A stretch of 64,000 bases of DNA, taken from NCBI RefSeq assembly GCF_013607875.1, contig NZ_VDES01000001.1, positions 434,001-498,000 on the forward strand, in the 5' to 3' direction. Position 1 is the stretch's first letter, and every line of letters begins with the position of its first letter. Both the position numbers and the translations under genes were made by a program. The notes below the pieces were generated by a model that was not told where the DNA came from, did not search any database, and saw only the letters and a list, made by a program, of their open reading frames with translations. The stretch comes from Blastomonas ursincola (lineage in GTDB: Bacteria > Pseudomonadota > Alphaproteobacteria > Sphingomonadales > Sphingomonadaceae). Shown one piece after another: positions 46,705-56,000 of this stretch.

Positions 46705-47427
46705 CTAGACGAATGCCACGGCCGCACCTGACCTTGCCGAGGCCTCGGCAGCGCGCATCAAGACCGTCAGGCAATAGGCTTCCACCCCGTATTGCTGCCA
46801 GAGCGGCCCTTCTAGCGCAGGATTATCCGCAAACTGCCAAAGCTGCTCGTCTTGCGTTGTCAGCCCTTCAGGAAGATCAATGAGCGACGCCAGCAAATGG
46901 CACTCTTCCCACAACATGGGCGCAGAACCCACCATGCATCCAACCCCCTCGCGTTGCGGCTCGCTGAGATCGAAAATGACCTCCTCAGTTCTCCGGGGAA
47001 GATAAAAACCCTCACAGTCGGAATGCAGAAGCAAATGAGCAAACGGCGGAACCGCCCTTGGCTTTACGAAACGCGAGAGCAGCCCGCGCTTCTCGGTCGC
47101 AGCGAAATACGCATCATGCTGCGCATAAAGCTGGTCCAGCAGGGGCAACTGATCGATATCGGCATGGGGCACTGGAGGCGGCAGTGCACCTTCAATCACC
47201 CAATGCGCCGCGAGCCGCCGAACCATGTGCAGACCGTTATAACCCCACATCTGCGCTTCGAATACATCGCCATCCGCAATTTCCAGAGGTTCGTAATGCG
47301 GGGGTTGGCCTGCTTCAGCAAGAACTTCATTCAGGGCCAGAAAAGGTTCAAAAATTGGCTGGAATTCTTCATCCGAAAGCTCTTGGCGGGATTGAGCGAG
47401 CCAGCCAACAACCACATCCAGTCCCAT
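46705..47427 (-). CDS. Hypothetical protein, low-GC orphan
   Basis: A 240-residue soluble protein starting MGLDVVVGWLAQSRQELSDE. It is acidic, without signal peptide or membrane segments. Motif-like stretches are AQMWGYNGLHMVRRLAAHWV, LLLHSDCEGFYLPRRTEEVI and PMLWEECHLLASLI. The pattern of a small acidic protein with HSDCEGFYLPR resembles immunity-protein style orphans, but I recognise no family. GC and third-position GC appear clearly lower than in recO and uvrC, suggesting recent acquisition. It lies alone between the RHH gene and uvrC on the same strand. Confidence 0.7.
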   Translation of the reverse strand: MGLDVVVGWLAQSRQELSDEEFQPIFEPFLALNEVLAEAGQPPHYEPLEIADGDVFEAQMWGYNGLHMVRRLAAHWVIEGALPPPVPHADIDQLPLLDQLYAQHDAYFAATEKRGLLSRFVKPRAVPPFAHLLLHSDCEGFYLPRRTEEVIFDLSEPQREGVGCMVGSAPMLWEECHLLASLIDLPEGLTTQDEQLWQFADNPALEGPLWQQYGVEAYCLTVLMRAAEASARSGAAVAFV

Positions 47428-47465
47428 AAAACATCACCCGCCAGAAATTGAACTTGATCGTTACA

Positions 47466-49409
47466 TCATCCCCGGAAGAAGTCATAGATGCTCTGCGCCA
47501 TTGCCTTGGAGACGCCGGGGGCCTTTTGCAGGTCTTCCAGGCTGGCGCTGCGCACCGCGCGGGCGGTGCCGAAATGCATCAGCAGCGCGCGCTTGCGCGC
47601 CGGGCCGATGCCGGGCACCTCGTCGAGTGGGCTGGTGGTCATCGCCTTCTTGCGCTTGCCGCGATGCGCGCCGATGGCGAAGCGGTGCGCCTCGTCGCGC
47701 AGCCGTTGGAGGTAGAAGAGCACCGGGCTGTTCACCGGCAGGGTGAATTCGCGGCCATCGGGCAGGAAGAAGGTTTCGCGCCCGGCATTGCGCTCAGGCC
47801 CCTTGGCGACACCGACCAGCGGAACATCGTCGATCCCGAGCGTCGCCAGCGCCTCCATCGCCGCGCCGAGCTGGCCCTTGCCGCCATCCACCAGCACCAG
47901 ATCGGGCCAGTCGCCGCTGCTGCGATCGGGGTCCTCGCTCTGCGCGCGGGCGAAGCGGCGTTCGAACACCTCGCGCATCATCGCATAATCGTCGCCCGGC
48001 ACGGTCTCGGCGCGCTTGATGTTGAACTTGCGATAGGCCGCCTTGCGAAAGCCCTCGGGCCCCGCGACGACCATCGCGCCCAGCGCATTGGTGCCCTGGA
48101 TATGGCTGTTGTCATAGACCTCGATCCGGTCGGGTGGGCCATCGAGCCCGAACAGTTCGGCCATTTCGGTGAGGTGCTTGGCGGTGCTGGCGCTCTCGGC
48201 AACGCGGCGCTGCAGCGCCTCGGTCGCGTTGCGCTGCGCCTGGTCGATCAGCCGCTTGCGCTCGCCGCGCTGGGGGACGAGCAGTTCCAGCTTGCCCGTT
48301 CGGTTGGCGGACAGCGCCTCCAGCATCAGATCGCATTCGAACGGCTGCCGGTCGGTCAGGATCAGCTTGGGCGCGGGCATGTCCTGATAGAATTGCATCA
48401 GGAAGCTGGTGAGGATTTCCGCTTCATCCATGTCCTGGACATGCGCAGGGAAGAAGCTGCGATGGCCCCAGTTCTGCCCGGCGCGGATGAAGAAGGCCTG
48501 GATGCAGACAGTGCCGCCCTGGCTCGCCATCGCGAACACGTCCGCATCGGCAATGCCCTGCGCGTTCACCGCCTGGCTGCCCTGGATGAAGGTCAGCGCC
48601 TTCAATCGGTCGCGATAGGCCGCCGCGCTCTCGAAATCGAGCGCCTCGGCCGCCGCTTCCATCTTTGCGCCGAGCTTGGCCTGTACCTCGGTCGACTTGC
48701 CGGTGAGGAAGGCGCGCGCATCGGCGACCAGCGCGGCATAATCCTGCTTGCTGATCCGGTCGACGCACGGCGCGGAACAGCGCTTGATCTGATAGAGCAG
48801 GCACGGGCGCGAGCGGTTGGCGAAGAAACTGTCCGAACACGAGCGCAGCAGGAACAGCTTCTGCAGCGAGTTGAGCGTGCTGGTCACCGATCCGGCGCTG
48901 GCGAACGGCCCGAAATACTGGCCCTTGTATTTTTGCGCGCCGCGATATTTGGACATGCGCGGAAAGTCGTGATCCTCGCGCAGCAGGATATAGGGGAAGC
49001 TCTTGTCGTCGCGCAGCAGCACATTGTACGCGGGGCGGTAGCGCTTGATCAGCTGCGCCTCGAGCAGCAGCGCCTCGGCCTCGCTGTTGGTCGTGACGAT
49101 CATCATCGACCGGGTGAGCGAGACCATGCGCTGCAACCGGCGCGGCAGCTTGTCGACCTGGGTATAGTTGGTGACGCGGTTCTTGAGCGCGCGCGCCTTG
49201 CCGACATAGAGCACGTCGCCGCGCGCATCGAGCATGCGATAGACGCCGGGTCGCGTCGGCAGCGTTTTCAGCGTGTTGCGGATCGCGGCGATGCCGGTGT
49301 CGAAATCGGGCGCATCGGCGCCGCGCACGCTGTAGGTCGCCGCTTCCTCGAGAAAGCGGTCGGGCGCGCGCGGGTTGCTGTCATTGGGATGAGCGGGACG
49401 ACCTGCCAT
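47466..49409 (-). CDS. uvrC: Excinuclease ABC subunit C
   Basis: A 647-residue nucleotide-excision-repair nuclease. The GIY-YIG domain is at the N terminus (LPTRPGVYRMLDARGDVLYVGKARALKNRV), then KYKGQYFGPFASAGSV, the cysteine cluster LRSCSDSFFANRSRPCLLYQIKRCSAPCV, a UVR domain, the RNase H-like nuclease (VYDNSHIQGTNALGAMV; DLVLVDGGKGQLGAA) and tandem HhH at the end (VPGIGPARKRALLMHFG). Start at 49409 (MAGRPAHPND) is chosen; ATG at 49445 would add twelve residues. A composite repeat lies upstream. Confidence 0.95.
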   Translation of the reverse strand: MAGRPAHPNDSNPRAPDRFLEEAATYSVRGADAPDFDTGIAAIRNTLKTLPTRPGVYRMLDARGDVLYVGKARALKNRVTNYTQVDKLPRRLQRMVSLTRSMMIVTTNSEAEALLLEAQLIKRYRPAYNVLLRDDKSFPYILLREDHDFPRMSKYRGAQKYKGQYFGPFASAGSVTSTLNSLQKLFLLRSCSDSFFANRSRPCLLYQIKRCSAPCVDRISKQDYAALVADARAFLTGKSTEVQAKLGAKMEAAAEALDFESAAAYRDRLKALTFIQGSQAVNAQGIADADVFAMASQGGTVCIQAFFIRAGQNWGHRSFFPAHVQDMDEAEILTSFLMQFYQDMPAPKLILTDRQPFECDLMLEALSANRTGKLELLVPQRGERKRLIDQAQRNATEALQRRVAESASTAKHLTEMAELFGLDGPPDRIEVYDNSHIQGTNALGAMVVAGPEGFRKAAYRKFNIKRAETVPGDDYAMMREVFERRFARAQSEDPDRSSGDWPDLVLVDGGKGQLGAAMEALATLGIDDVPLVGVAKGPERNAGRETFFLPDGREFTLPVNSPVLFYLQRLRDEAHRFAIGAHRGKRKKAMTTSPLDEVPGIGPARKRALLMHFGTARAVRSASLEDLQKAPGVSKAMAQSIYDFFRG

Positions 49410-49459
49410 AGGCGTGCATGTGGCGTGGCGGGGTCTGGAGGTCAATGGGGTGGAACCAT

Positions 49460-49630
49460 TCCCCTCTCCCCGCCGAGGGAGAGGGTTGCGCAGACTTGGG
49501 AGCTTGCTGCCTAGTCGGAGCTGGGAGAGGGGGAAGCGGCGCTACCGTGCCTCTGCCTCACCCTCATCCAACTGCGCCTAATCGGCTGCGCCGACAAGGC
49601 TACGTATCCTTCTCCCTTCAAGGGAGAAGG
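49460..49630. repeat. Composite palindromic repeat between uvrC and atpF
   Basis: About 170 bp without a gene. It opens with CCCCTCTCCC and GGGAGAGGG-type complementary runs near 49462-49490 and closes with a hairpin, CCTTCTCCC (49608-49616) and GGGAGAAGG (49622-49630) around TTCAA. Between them are several short self-complementary blocks such as GCTTGCTGCCTAGTCGG and CGCCTAATCGGCTGCGCCG. Its make-up is that of dispersed intergenic elements in sphingomonads. The terminal hairpin lies 11 nt after the atpF stop, so it could also terminate or stabilise the atp message. Confidence 0.6.
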
Positions 49631-49640
49631 CACAGGCACA

Positions 49641-50192
49641 TCAATTCAGCCGCGTCCCCAGCTCTGCCACGGTGCGGTCGACCAGCGCCTGGTCGGCCTC
49701 CGCGCCGTGGTTCTCGGCGATCAGCTTCGCAGCCGCGCCGGTGGCGGCGCGGGCGACCTTCTCGCGAATCTCGGCCACCGCAGCGCGTTCGGCAGCGGCG
49801 ATCTTGTCGGTCGCCATCTTCTGGCGGCGCGCGATCAGGTTTTCCGCGTCGGTACGTGCCTTGGCGAGCACGGCTTCGGCTTCGGCCTCGGCGCGGGCGT
49901 TCATGTCGGCCGCTTCCTTGGAAGCCGCCGCCAGCTTCGCTTCGTACTCGGCACGCAGCTTCTCGGCCTCGGCGCGAAGCGCCTGCGCCTCGTCCAGCTC
50001 GGCCTTGATCCCGGCGATCTTGGCGTCGAGCGACGCTGCGACCATGGCGGGCACCTTCTTCCACAGGATGATGCCGATCAGCACCAGCATCGCCGCAGAG
50101 ACGAAGAAGGTGGCGTTGAGCAGATGGACGCCGCCGACCGAGGGATCGGCGTGTTCGCCCGCCGCAGCGGCAAGAATGGCGATATCAAGCAT
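49641..50192 (-). CDS. atpF: ATP synthase Fo subunit b
   Basis: A 183-residue stator subunit. One transmembrane helix near residues 28-48 (NATFFVSAAMLVLIGIILWKK) is followed by a long Ala/Glu/Lys-rich amphipathic helix (EAEKLRAEYEAKLAAASKEA) that forms the right-handed peripheral stalk. Start at 50192 (MLDIAILAAAA) overlaps the end of the b' gene by 8 nt, so translation is coupled. Pairs with b' in place of the bb homodimer of E. coli. Confidence 0.93.
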   Translation of the reverse strand: MLDIAILAAAAGEHADPSVGGVHLLNATFFVSAAMLVLIGIILWKKVPAMVAASLDAKIAGIKAELDEAQALRAEAEKLRAEYEAKLAAASKEAADMNARAEAEAEAVLAKARTDAENLIARRQKMATDKIAAAERAAVAEIREKVARAATGAAAKLIAENHGAEADQALVDRTVAELGTRLN

Positions 50193-50679
50193 CGGCCAGC
50201 GCTCCCTTGACCGCACGGTTGACCTGCGGCTTGGTGATCTTTGCCGGGGTCAGCCGGGCGACGATATCCTGGGCGGCCTCGACAGCTACTGCCTCGATCT
50301 CGGTCAGCGCCGCGGCCTGCTGGGCCGCGATCGCCTCTTCGGCATCGGCCAGATGCAGTGCGATGCCGGCATCGGCTTCACGCACCTTGGCTTCGGCTTC
50401 ACGCGCCCCCTTGGCCTTGGCTTCCGCGGTCACGGCAAGCGCCGCGTCACGGGCCCGGGCATGGGCGAGGCGATATTCTTCCTCGATCTCGTCGGCGCGG
50501 GCATGGGCGGCCTTGGCAGCGGCGATGTCGCCGGCGATCTTCGCCTTGCGCTGATCGACCGTGCCCTGGATCTTGGGAAACATCGAACGCCCGATCACGA
50601 AGTAAATCAGCCCGAACGTGATCACCAGCCAGAAAAGCTGGGACCCGTAAGTGGTCATGATCTGGTCTATCTGGGGCAT
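50185..50679 (-). CDS. atpG: ATP synthase Fo subunit b'
   Basis: A 164-residue homologue of subunit b. The N terminus MPQIDQIMTTYGSQLFWLVITFGLIYF includes the membrane helix and a family-conserved region; IGRSMFPKIQGTVDQRKAKI leads into the long stalk helix. A diverged second b subunit is typical of alphaproteobacteria, cyanobacteria and chloroplasts. Its name varies (atpF2, atpX, atpG). It lies 76 nt after atpE, with a strong hairpin in the gap, and overlaps atpF by 8 nt. Confidence 0.92.
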   Translation of the reverse strand: MPQIDQIMTTYGSQLFWLVITFGLIYFVIGRSMFPKIQGTVDQRKAKIAGDIAAAKAAHARADEIEEEYRLAHARARDAALAVTAEAKAKGAREAEAKVREADAGIALHLADAEEAIAAQQAAALTEIEAVAVEAAQDIVARLTPAKITKPQVNRAVKGALADA

Positions 50680-50716
50680 ATCGAAGCTATCCGTGGATCA
50701 GAATCTTGGGTGTGGA

Positions 50717-50742
50717 CGGGGCCGGTGCTGTGACCGGCCCCG
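50717..50742. promoter_or_regulatory. 10-bp hairpin between atpE and the b' gene
   Basis: CGGGGCCGGT pairs perfectly with ACCGGCCCCG across GCTGTG, 13 nt after the atpE stop on the minus strand. No T-run follows on that strand, so it is more likely a 3' stabiliser or processing site for the atpE part of the message than a full terminator. Confidence 0.55.
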
Positions 50743-50754
50743 ATCCGACACAAA

Positions 50755-50982
50755 TCAGGCAACGAAGATCAGGATCATCGCCACGACGAACGCCAGCAGG
50801 CCGAGAAGTTCGGCAGCGGCGAAGCCGATGAACAGGCGGCCCTGCTGGCCGTCGGCAGCTGCCGGGTTGCGCAGAGCGCTTTCCAGGAACGAACCGAACA
50901 CGTTACCCACGCCGATGGCGGCCATGCCGGCACCGATTGCAGCCAGGCCAGCACCGACCAGTTTTGCAGCTTCTGCGTCCAT
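50755..50982 (-). CDS. atpE: ATP synthase Fo subunit c
   Basis: A 75-residue proteolipid with two membrane helices. Helix 1 has GAGLAAIGAGMAAIGVGNVFG; the polar loop RNPAAADGQQGRLF follows; helix 2, FIGFAAAELLGLLAFVVAM, carries the essential carboxylate as Glu in AAAELLG. Multiple copies form the rotor ring. The start is preceded by AAGGAGTATTACA, the strongest Shine-Dalgarno site in this operon, fitting the need for excess c subunit. Confidence 0.97.
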   Translation of the reverse strand: MDAEAAKLVGAGLAAIGAGMAAIGVGNVFGSFLESALRNPAAADGQQGRLFIGFAAAELLGLLAFVVAMILIFVA

Positions 50983-51037
50983 TGTAATACTCCTTAAGAA
51001 ACTCGATTGGATGGAAAATTCTAGCGAAAAGGAAGGC

Positions 51038-51823
51038 TCAGTGCAGGTTCACCGCGTCGTTGATGTAGAGCGAGGTGAGCAGCGCGAAGACATAGGCCTG
51101 GACGACGGCGACCAGGATTTCGAGCGCGCTGATACCGACCATCAGCGTCAGGCTGGGCAGGCCGACCAGCAGGCCGTAGCCGATACCGGCATTGGTAGAG
51201 TTGATCACGAAGCCGGCCAGCACCTTGAGCAGGATGTGTCCTGCGGTCATGGCGACGAACAGTCGCAGACCCAGGCTGAACGGACGCACCAGGAACGACA
51301 GCAGCTCGACCACGAAGATGAACGGGATCATCGGGAGCGGCGTGCCGTGCGGAACGAACAGCGAGAAGAAGTGGAAGCCGTGACGGGCAAAGCCGACGAT
51401 CAGCACGATCGAGAAACTGACGATGGCGAGCACACCGGTGATCGTCAGATGGCTGGTCACGGTGAAGGGATGTCCGCCGACCACGCCGATCGGGATCAGG
51501 CCGAGGATGTTGGCGAACAGGATGAACATGAACAGCGAGAAGACGTAAGGCGCATATTTGCGGCCTTCGGCGCCGATATTGGCGGTCATCATGTCGTCGA
51601 TAAAGCCGGTAAAGCCTTCAACCATCAGCTGCCAGCGGCCGGGCACCAGCTCGCGCTTCATGCCGCCCTGCATGAACACCCAGACCGCGACCAGCGTCAA
51701 CAGCATCCACAGGGCGCTGTTGGTGAAGGTGATGGTCTGTCCAGCAAGCTCGAACCCACCATTGAAGATGGGCGCGATCTCGAACTGGTGCATCGGGTCG
51801 ATTTTGCCTGACTCGGCTGCCAC
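51038..51823 (-). CDS. atpB: ATP synthase Fo subunit a
   Basis: A 261-residue membrane protein of the proton half-channel. Signatures are MHQFEIAPIFNGGFELAGQT at the N terminus, FFILFANILGLIPIG-like helices, and the essential Arg in SLGLRLFVAMTAGHILLKVL, then the final helix ALEILVAVVQAYVFALLTSLYINDAV. Starts 17 nt after atpI and precedes atpE by 55 nt. Confidence 0.96.
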   Translation of the reverse strand: MAAESGKIDPMHQFEIAPIFNGGFELAGQTITFTNSALWMLLTLVAVWVFMQGGMKRELVPGRWQLMVEGFTGFIDDMMTANIGAEGRKYAPYVFSLFMFILFANILGLIPIGVVGGHPFTVTSHLTITGVLAIVSFSIVLIVGFARHGFHFFSLFVPHGTPLPMIPFIFVVELLSFLVRPFSLGLRLFVAMTAGHILLKVLAGFVINSTNAGIGYGLLVGLPSLTLMVGISALEILVAVVQAYVFALLTSLYINDAVNLH

Positions 51824-51840
51824 AACCTTACCTCTTCGTC

Positions 51841-52200
51841 TTAATCTTCAGGCTTATCCTGCGGAGACTGCTGATTTTTCAGCCCCGCCGAATATGCGTT
51901 GGAAACCCGGATGATGTTCCTGAAGGCCACGATGATCCCCAGAGCGAGGAACGTGATCAGGAGCCAGGGCGATGTGCCCAGCCAGCGATCGAACAGCCAG
52001 CCGAACAGCAAACCACCTGCAATTCCCCCCAGCAGATCGGCGAGCACCCGGTTGCCAAGTCGATAATTCGCATCGACCCCGCTTCCCTTGCCGCTCGCTT
52101 CGGCCTGCTCCCGCTGCGTGATATCGCGAAGGCGATCACCGATGTGACCGATCCGCGCGTCGCCGCCGACAGGGTCTTGCCCGGGTTCGTTCTCTGCCAT
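51841..52200 (-). CDS. atpI: ATP synthase protein I
   Basis: A 119-residue small membrane protein heading the atp cluster. A hydrophilic N terminus (MAENEPGQDPVGGDARIGH) is followed by GNRVLADLLGGIAGGLLFGWLFDRWLGTSPW and a second helix LITFLALGIIVAFRNIIRV, the AtpI/AtpZ pattern. It helps assemble the c ring. The F1 genes are absent, as expected for the split arrangement in this group. Confidence 0.9.
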   Translation of the reverse strand: MAENEPGQDPVGGDARIGHIGDRLRDITQREQAEASGKGSGVDANYRLGNRVLADLLGGIAGGLLFGWLFDRWLGTSPWLLITFLALGIIVAFRNIIRVSNAYSAGLKNQQSPQDKPED

Positions 52201-52350
52201 GTGCTTTACTCCCTGTTATCGGGCCTGGGCCTACGATGTTCAAAAAGCACGCAACCGGCAGCGAGCGGACCCGCCAAGGCGCGGCCCGTTTAGAAAGGGC
52301 TGCTGCCCAAGTCAATGGTCATGCTGCGGTGCGAGAAGCTGCACAAAAGA

Positions 52351-52376
52351 GCCCGGATTTCCGACGAAATCCGGGC
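52351..52376 (-). terminator. Intrinsic terminator of the ydbH-ynbE-ydbL operon
   Basis: GCCCGGATTT and AAATCCGGGC form a perfect 10-bp stem with a 6-base loop. Read on the minus strand it is followed by TCTTTTGT and lies 29 nt after the ydbL stop. The rest of the 204-bp gap up to atpI holds the presumed atp promoter and no gene. Confidence 0.7.
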
Positions 52377-52404
52377 TTGATCTGGGTTAATTCGGCGGTG
52401 CGGC

Positions 52405-52785
52405 TCAGGGGCAGCGCGCATCGCGCACCGGCGGACCGGCGTCCCGAGTCTTCCAGCTGCCATCGGGCGCCTGGTATTTTTCCCCCGGTCTGGTGCGCGA
52501 TATGGTGTTGCAGCCCGCGGTAAAAGCGAACTGCTCGACGGTCGAACCTTCGGCCGAAGCGCGCTCGGTATAGACCTGCTTGCGCTTGAGATTGATGTCA
52601 CTGACCAGCTTCTGCAGCTGTGCATCGCCGCCGCTGACAATGCCCAGATAACCGTCCGGCTTCTCGCCGATGCTGCCATTCTCGCGCGCGGCTTCATAGG
52701 CCGGGTCGCGCTGTGCCATTGCGGGCATGGCGAGCCCCAGCGCCAGTGCGCCGAGCAGGCCAGCCTTGAAAATCGCCCTGTTCAT
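52405..52785 (-). CDS. ydbL: YdbL family periplasmic protein (DUF1318)
   Basis: A 126-residue protein with signal peptide MNRAIFKAGLLGALALGLAMPAMA before Q. The mature domain contains RDPAYEAARENGSIGEKPDG, the conserved LVSDINLKRKQVYTERA and VEQFAFTAGCNTISRTRPGEKYQ, which are diagnostic for YdbL/DUF1318. It is the third gene of ydbH-ynbE-ydbL; its ATG shares a base with the ynbE stop (TGATG). In E. coli YdbL is linked to YdbH-YnbE function in the envelope. Confidence 0.9.
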   Translation of the reverse strand: MNRAIFKAGLLGALALGLAMPAMAQRDPAYEAARENGSIGEKPDGYLGIVSGGDAQLQKLVSDINLKRKQVYTERASAEGSTVEQFAFTAGCNTISRTRPGEKYQAPDGSWKTRDAGPPVRDARCP

Positions 52786-53000
52786 CAGAAAATCTCCGCA
52801 TTCTCGTCGATCACCTCTTTGGCCTTGCCATCGAGCCGATAGACGACTTCCTGTTTGATGTTGATGTTGAGGTTGATGACGATCGGCTTGTCAGGTGCCG
52901 TCACCGTCACACAGCCGCCCAGCAACGCGGTGGCCACTGCCATCACCGTCATCTGCCCCCACGGGTTCCTCAAAATCGCCATCCTGTTCATGCCCTTCAT
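52785..53000 (-). CDS. ynbE: YnbE family lipoprotein
   Basis: A 71-residue lipoprotein. The leader ends in LLGGC, so Cys30 would be lipidated; the mature part has the family motif PIVINLNINIKQEVVYRLDG and ends VIDENAEIF. In E. coli YnbE multimers extend the YdbH bridge to the outer membrane. Starts overlap the ydbH stop (ATGA) and ends overlap the ydbL start, so all three are translationally coupled. Confidence 0.9.
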   Translation of the reverse strand: MKGMNRMAILRNPWGQMTVMAVATALLGGCVTVTAPDKPIVINLNINIKQEVVYRLDGKAKEVIDENAEIF

Positions 53001-56000
53001 GGACGATCCTCGCTTTCTGGTGGCTGAATGCCCGGTTTTGCCGGCGTTGTCGAATTGGGCCCCGGATTGTTCACCTGACCGGGCAGCAGCCCGAGCACGC
53101 CGGGATCGGTGATATACTGCGTGTCGTAAAGCGACCGCGCCGATGTGATCAGCTGCAGGAAGGGTGCTGAAATCGTGACGTTGAATTGCAACGGCAGCTT
53201 CTCGACCTGGCGGGTGAGGAAATTGCGTGAGGCCCCCTCGCCCTGGCTGAGCCCGTCAAAGCGAATCTTGGTGATGACCTCGCCCGCCAGATCGCCATCC
53301 ATCTCGACGACGAGATAACGGTAACGCAGCGATCTCAGGGCGTTAAAGGCGAAATTGGCCATCGTGCCGAGGTCTTCATAGGTCAGCTCGCCGACATAGG
53401 CGAGCGTACCGCCATCGCCGATCACCTCGAGCCGGCCGCCACGCACATGCCCGCCATCCTTGTCGAACACGATCGGGATCACACCTGTAAACTGGCCGGT
53501 GGCGTTGATATTCTCAAAATCGAATCCGGCGAGAAACTGCGCCGCATCGACGCGGTCGACGCGGAAAACCAGCCGCCGCGGCTCCTCGCTGACCAGATCG
53601 ACCATCCCCGGATCGAGCAGCAGCCGTCCTCCCGCAAAGGGCCATTCGCCGCCCTCCACGCGCATCTTGAAGCCAGGCAGAATCTGATAGCGAATCAGCC
53701 CGCTATAGACCGCGAAGCCGGGATTGACCTGCGCCAGCCGCACGACCTGGCCCGGTCCGGTCTCGAAGCCGAGAAGATCGGTAAACACGATCTCACCCGC
53801 CAGCCCTGTTACCGGGCCGAACGCGGCGGCGAAATCGAGCGAATCGGTGCGGAAGCGGCCGGTGCTCGACGTGACGCCGGTGGACGACCAGTCAATCCGA
53901 CCCTGCCCGGTCACCATCCCGCGCGTATTGGCGATGAGGCCGAGCGCGATGTTGCTGACCATTTCAGGCTGAAGGCGGTCATCGAAGGTCAGCGCGTCGA
54001 CGAACAGATCGGCATGGCCGGTCACGCTGGCGAGGTCATGCGCGATGGCGACGCGCACTACGGGACGCAAGGTCTGCGGTTCGTCGAGAATGCCGGTCAC
54101 CGCAATCCGGCCATCGGCGAGCGTCAGCCGCATGTCGTCGGTGATCAGCGGCTGGAACCGCGCGGGCGCCTGACGGTCGCGCAGCAGCCATTCGTCGCCC
54201 TGCACATCGAGTACAGAATTCGCGAAAGACCAACGCCCGCTGCCTCTGGTCAGTACCAGCGGGACTGCGCCGATGGTCGCCTCGGCATCGGAATAGGCCC
54301 CACCGAGCGTTCCGCCGAGATCGACGCTGAAATCGCCCGCGGTGATATGCGTGCCCGATTGCGCCGGGCCGATCAGCAGATCGACGTCAGACAGCCGCGC
54401 GCTACCCGGAAAGTCGAACCGCACCGCGCCTGCTGCCAGCGCCAGGTCGGACGATCCCAGCTTGCCCTGCAGCCGCGTCGGCCCTGAAAGCCGCGCCGCC
54501 ATCTGCAGGCCGCGCGCCCCCGTCCGGACGATCGGTCCGCCGCGATCGGGGCATAGGGTGAGCGCCTGCCGCCCGCTCACGAAATTCGAGACGCGCAAGC
54601 GTTCCACACGTACGGTCTGGCACCCGTCATACATCACAAGACCTGCTGCCTGGCTCCAGCGCCCCTGGAGCGGCAGCGCCAGCCCCTCGACCCGGCCGCC
54701 GGGCAATGGCCCCGACAGTCGCGCCGCGCCAGCAAAGCTCAGGCCGCCGCGTCCGTTCCACAATGCCTCGAACTGCGGCAGCGCCAGCGAGGCATTGCCC
54801 GCGCTATACGCGTCCATCGCCAGCTTGAGCGCATAGGCTCCCTGCCCGCGCGGGACGATGCGCAGCTGCGCGACGGGCAGCCCTGCCCCGCCGGTCGCAA
54901 GATTGCCCGCGAGCTGCCATTCCTCGCCCAAGCGCCGGACGCTGAGGCTGTTGCCGCCGACCAGCCGTTCGCCGCGCGCACCCGACAGCGACAGGCGCGG
55001 GATGGCGAGCGCGGTGTCGGCGCCGCACGCGCGCGCATCGACCGTCATCGCCAGATCCGATCCCGGCAGTGCCCGCCGTGCAGCGCTCACCATGCGCTGC
55101 ACCAGCGGCGCGATGGGGAGATTCGCGCTCGCCTTCACCGCCGTATCGAGCCCGGTCAGCCGCTCGCGCGCGACCGCCAGACTCTCGCCGCGCAGATCGC
55201 CCTCGAAGCGCAGATCGGGCGAAGCCTCGCCTAAGCGCACCACCGCCCTGCCCCTGGCGTCGAACCGCCGGAAACCAATTCCGGCAGTGGCAGGATCGGC
55301 CAGCGCGAGATCGACCTCACCGTCGACCTGCTGGCCTTTGATCATAAAGCTCAACCGTCCGCCCAGCCCATCCGCCGCAAAACCATCGGCCCGGATCGCG
55401 CCGACCGCAGGGATCAGCGCGCCTTCAACCCGGTCGAGCGCCGCATTGGCCTCCGCTCTGAGCGCGATCGAGGATTGACCGACGGCGACACCACCCCGAT
55501 CGCAAGCCAGCCCCGAAAAACGAATTGGTCCGCGAAAGGCAGGGCGTTCATCGGCGATGCTGACCGTTCCGAACAGGCTGGGCCGGTCGAGTGCGCAGCC
55601 CTGATGGGCGAGCCGCGCGCCGATCGCAGCGAGCTGTCCCTTGAAGCCGTCGCGCAGATTGCCCTGCCCATCGGCCTTGACCCCGATCGTGCCATAAGGG
55701 CTCTCGATCCGTACGCGCGCGTCGCGCAGCGTCAGGTCGAGCCGGGGCAGCCGGAAAGGCTCCTTGCTGTCGGTATAGAGCAGCTTGTCGAGGCTGCCGA
55801 AGCTGACGCGCCCCTTGTCCAGCCGACCATAGCCGCGCAATCCCTCGACGATTACCTGGTCGATGCGCAGCCCGAACAGCCCGCCGCTGACATCGACGCT
55901 GAGCCGCGCGATCGTCGCATCGGGGCGCTTCGGATCGCCGAGCACGAGGTTGCGCACCGTCTGCCGCCCGACGCCGATCGATTCGATATCGTAGCGCGCC

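Noticed and set aside
47448-49514. A 688-codon open frame antisense to uvrC
   Set aside because: Shadow of uvrC in a GC-rich gene; product lacks recognisable motifs.
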